From assembly GCA_004556745.1 (NCBI GenBank), contig SFFY01000084.1:1-5887 (forward strand): a stretch of 5,887 nucleotides of DNA, in the 5' to 3' direction. The translations under genes were made by a program, and so were the position numbers. The notes under the pieces are model-generated. The model was not told the origin of the DNA and made no database searches. It saw only the letters and a program-made list of their open reading frames with translations. Numbering within the stretch: the first letter of the stretch is position 1; the number at the start of each line of letters is the position of its first letter. Of the stretch, positions 4,454 through 5,887 are shown piece after piece. The stretch is from Bacteroidales bacterium. Its GTDB lineage: Bacteria > Bacteroidota > Bacteroidia > Bacteroidales > Bacteroidaceae.

Positions 4454-5887
4454 ATGAGGTATTATTCGCAGGGACACCAGCTCACCATTGAAGAATTTAA
4501 GGGAGCACTCAGCAGGCTGCCCTCGGGGACTCGTTGCCATGGGACAGAATAGAGAAAGTCTACGTGTCAAAACTAAAGAACGAAAAGACAGGCGCCGGCA
4601 ACCTCCCCGCCCGGGTCGTGATAGGCGCATTGATAATAAAGCACAAGATGAACCTGTCTGACAAAGAGACGATAGAGATAATCCGCGAGAACCCGTACAT
4701 GCAGTACATGCTCGGGATGTCAGAATATTCGGACCGCAACGTCTTCGACCCGAGCCTTTTTGTGAGTATCCGCAAACGTCTGGGCGTCGACGACTTTAAC
4801 AAGTTCACCGAGTGCCTGCTGTCAGCCCCGCGCGGCGATGCCCAAAACGACGAAAGTGATGAGACCGAGGGGGACGCGGCACACAATGGGACTCTGAAAG
4901 TGGATGCGACATGTTGCGACGCGGAGGTCCGCTACCCGACAGACATGGACTTGCTGCATGACGGGCTGGTGGCCGTCGAACGCTTTCTGGACAGGTTTTG
5001 CGTGGCAGCCTCATTGCCGCGCCCGAGAACAAATTTCGACGCGGCGCACGCCAAGTATTGCTCCGTCATCAAGAAGAAAGTGAAACAAAAGAAGCAACTG
5101 CGGTCATGCATGGAATACTTGATACACAGGCTGTTAAGCAACATATCGCTAACGTGGGAGACAATAGGCAAAGGGAAGTCCGACGCCCTGCAACGGATGA
5201 GACGGCGTGACGTGAACCTCTTCCTGACCACCATCAGGATGTGCGACCAGCAGAAATGGATGTTCACCAACGGCGTGCACCGGCACATGGAGAGGATAGT
5301 GAGCATCTTCCAGCCGCACATCAGGCCGATAGTCAGGGGGAAGGCAAAGGCAAAGGTGGAATTTGGGGCAAAGATTGGCGCGGCGATTGTGGACGGCTAC
5401 ACGTTCATCGACCACCATGGCTGGTCGGCATACAACGAGGCCGAGGACTTGCTCCCGCACCTGCGAGCGTACAAAAGGCGGTACGGATGCCTGCCCGAAG
5501 TTTTGGAGGCCGACCGCATCTACCTCAACAGGCGGAACAGACGCATCCTCCACTTGCTCAAAATAAAGATTGGCGGTCATCCTCTCGGCAGGCCGAGCAA
5601 AAATGAGGCGGACAACAGGCTGATTGCCAAATACATTGGGGAAAGGAACGAGATAGAGGCGACATTCGGGACGGGCAAGCGGGTTTACAAAGCGGACGAC
5701 ATCCGCGCAAAGCTGCCGGACACGGGGGCGGCATGGGTTGGGGCGTGCTTCTTTGTCAAAAACGTAATGAAGTTCCTTAGAGAACTTTATTTTGCCCTTA
5801 TCCGAGCGCTCGAAATCCACTTCTTACAATCAAGTTTTCTCAACTTTAGGCTCATCCTTGCTCCAACACGCTACTCTGCACAATTTT
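4454..5887 (+). pseudogene. IS5/IS1182-type transposase, frameshifted near the N-terminus and cut by the window edge
   Basis: The ATG at 4454 opens MRYYSQGHQLTIEEFKGALS, a typical start for Bacteroidota IS5-like transposases, but this frame hits TAG at 4553. From 4528 the next register takes over (GDSLPWDRIEKVYVSKL) and stays open to the last base, over 450 codons. PYMQYMLGMSEYSDRNVFDP followed by SLFVSIRKRLG (4693-4785) is the InsH-type N-terminal domain. The DDE core is intact: D at 4903 in KVDAT followed by RYPTDMDLL, D at 5512 in LEADRIY, and E at 5656 in RNEIEATFGTGK. Relatives as I remember them have a 'DNRWVxLA' stretch just before 'DSLPWD', which is missing here. This suggests a small deletion whose length is not a multiple of three, leaving an inactive first ORF, though programmed frameshifting is not excluded. 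No stop appears after the usual C-terminal motif VKNVMKFLRELYF, so the true end may lie outside. Terminal repeats are not defined. Confidence 0.83.

Noticed and set aside
5149..5820. 223-codon minus-strand ORF opposite the transposase
   Set aside because: It lies fully antisense to the DDE core, shows no domain I recognise, and the sense frame has clear catalytic motifs.

Overview
The window looks like a Bacteroidota (Bacteroidales, perhaps Prevotellaceae-like) chromosome segment. The grounds are the -33 TTG / -7 TAnnTTTG type promoter signals, the lack of Shine-Dalgarno sequences before all but one of the genes, a short ThiE-like paralogue of a kind I associate with Bacteroidales, and the transposase types. 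The placement is inferred from sequence features alone.

Layout. Positions 1-262 (minus) hold a decayed IS982-family transposase in three pieces and frames. Positions 263-577 hold no gene, but carry a strong GC hairpin and a good promoter for the next gene. Positions 578-1354 (plus) encode an exported class A (PAP2) acid phosphatase, followed by a 14-bp perfect terminator stem. Positions 1848-2459 (plus) encode a ThiE-like TIM-barrel protein that lacks the usual metal-binding residues. A bidirectional terminator at 2499-2538 separates it from a convergent minus-strand unit. Positions 4454-5887 (plus) hold an IS5/IS1182-type transposase with an intact DDE core, a frameshift near its N-terminus and no stop before the window edge.

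The most interesting part is the minus-strand unit at about 4400-2581. It reads leader RNA, then a 43-residue four-cysteine peptide (4113-3982), then a 444-residue radical SAM/SPASM protein with an N-terminal precursor-binding-like region (3915-2581). This has the shape of a minimal RiPP locus: a small Cys-rich precursor next to its maturase. The peptide is preceded by AAGGAGGT, a perfect Shine-Dalgarno, which is unusual for this phylum.

That Shine-Dalgarno lies inside a 14-nt segment (C) that is perfectly complementary to an upstream segment (B). B is also complementary to a still earlier segment (A). A:B and B:C pairing exclude each other, so the leader looks like a switch that hides or frees the start site. 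A hairpin followed by a U-rich tract sits between B and C, a second hairpin plus U6 lies between peptide and maturase, and a 10-bp helix could join the peptide stop to the maturase start. Together these suggest layered control that favours peptide over enzyme. No transporter, protease or second modifying enzyme lies in the window. The upstream side of the unit is bordered by the IS5-type element.
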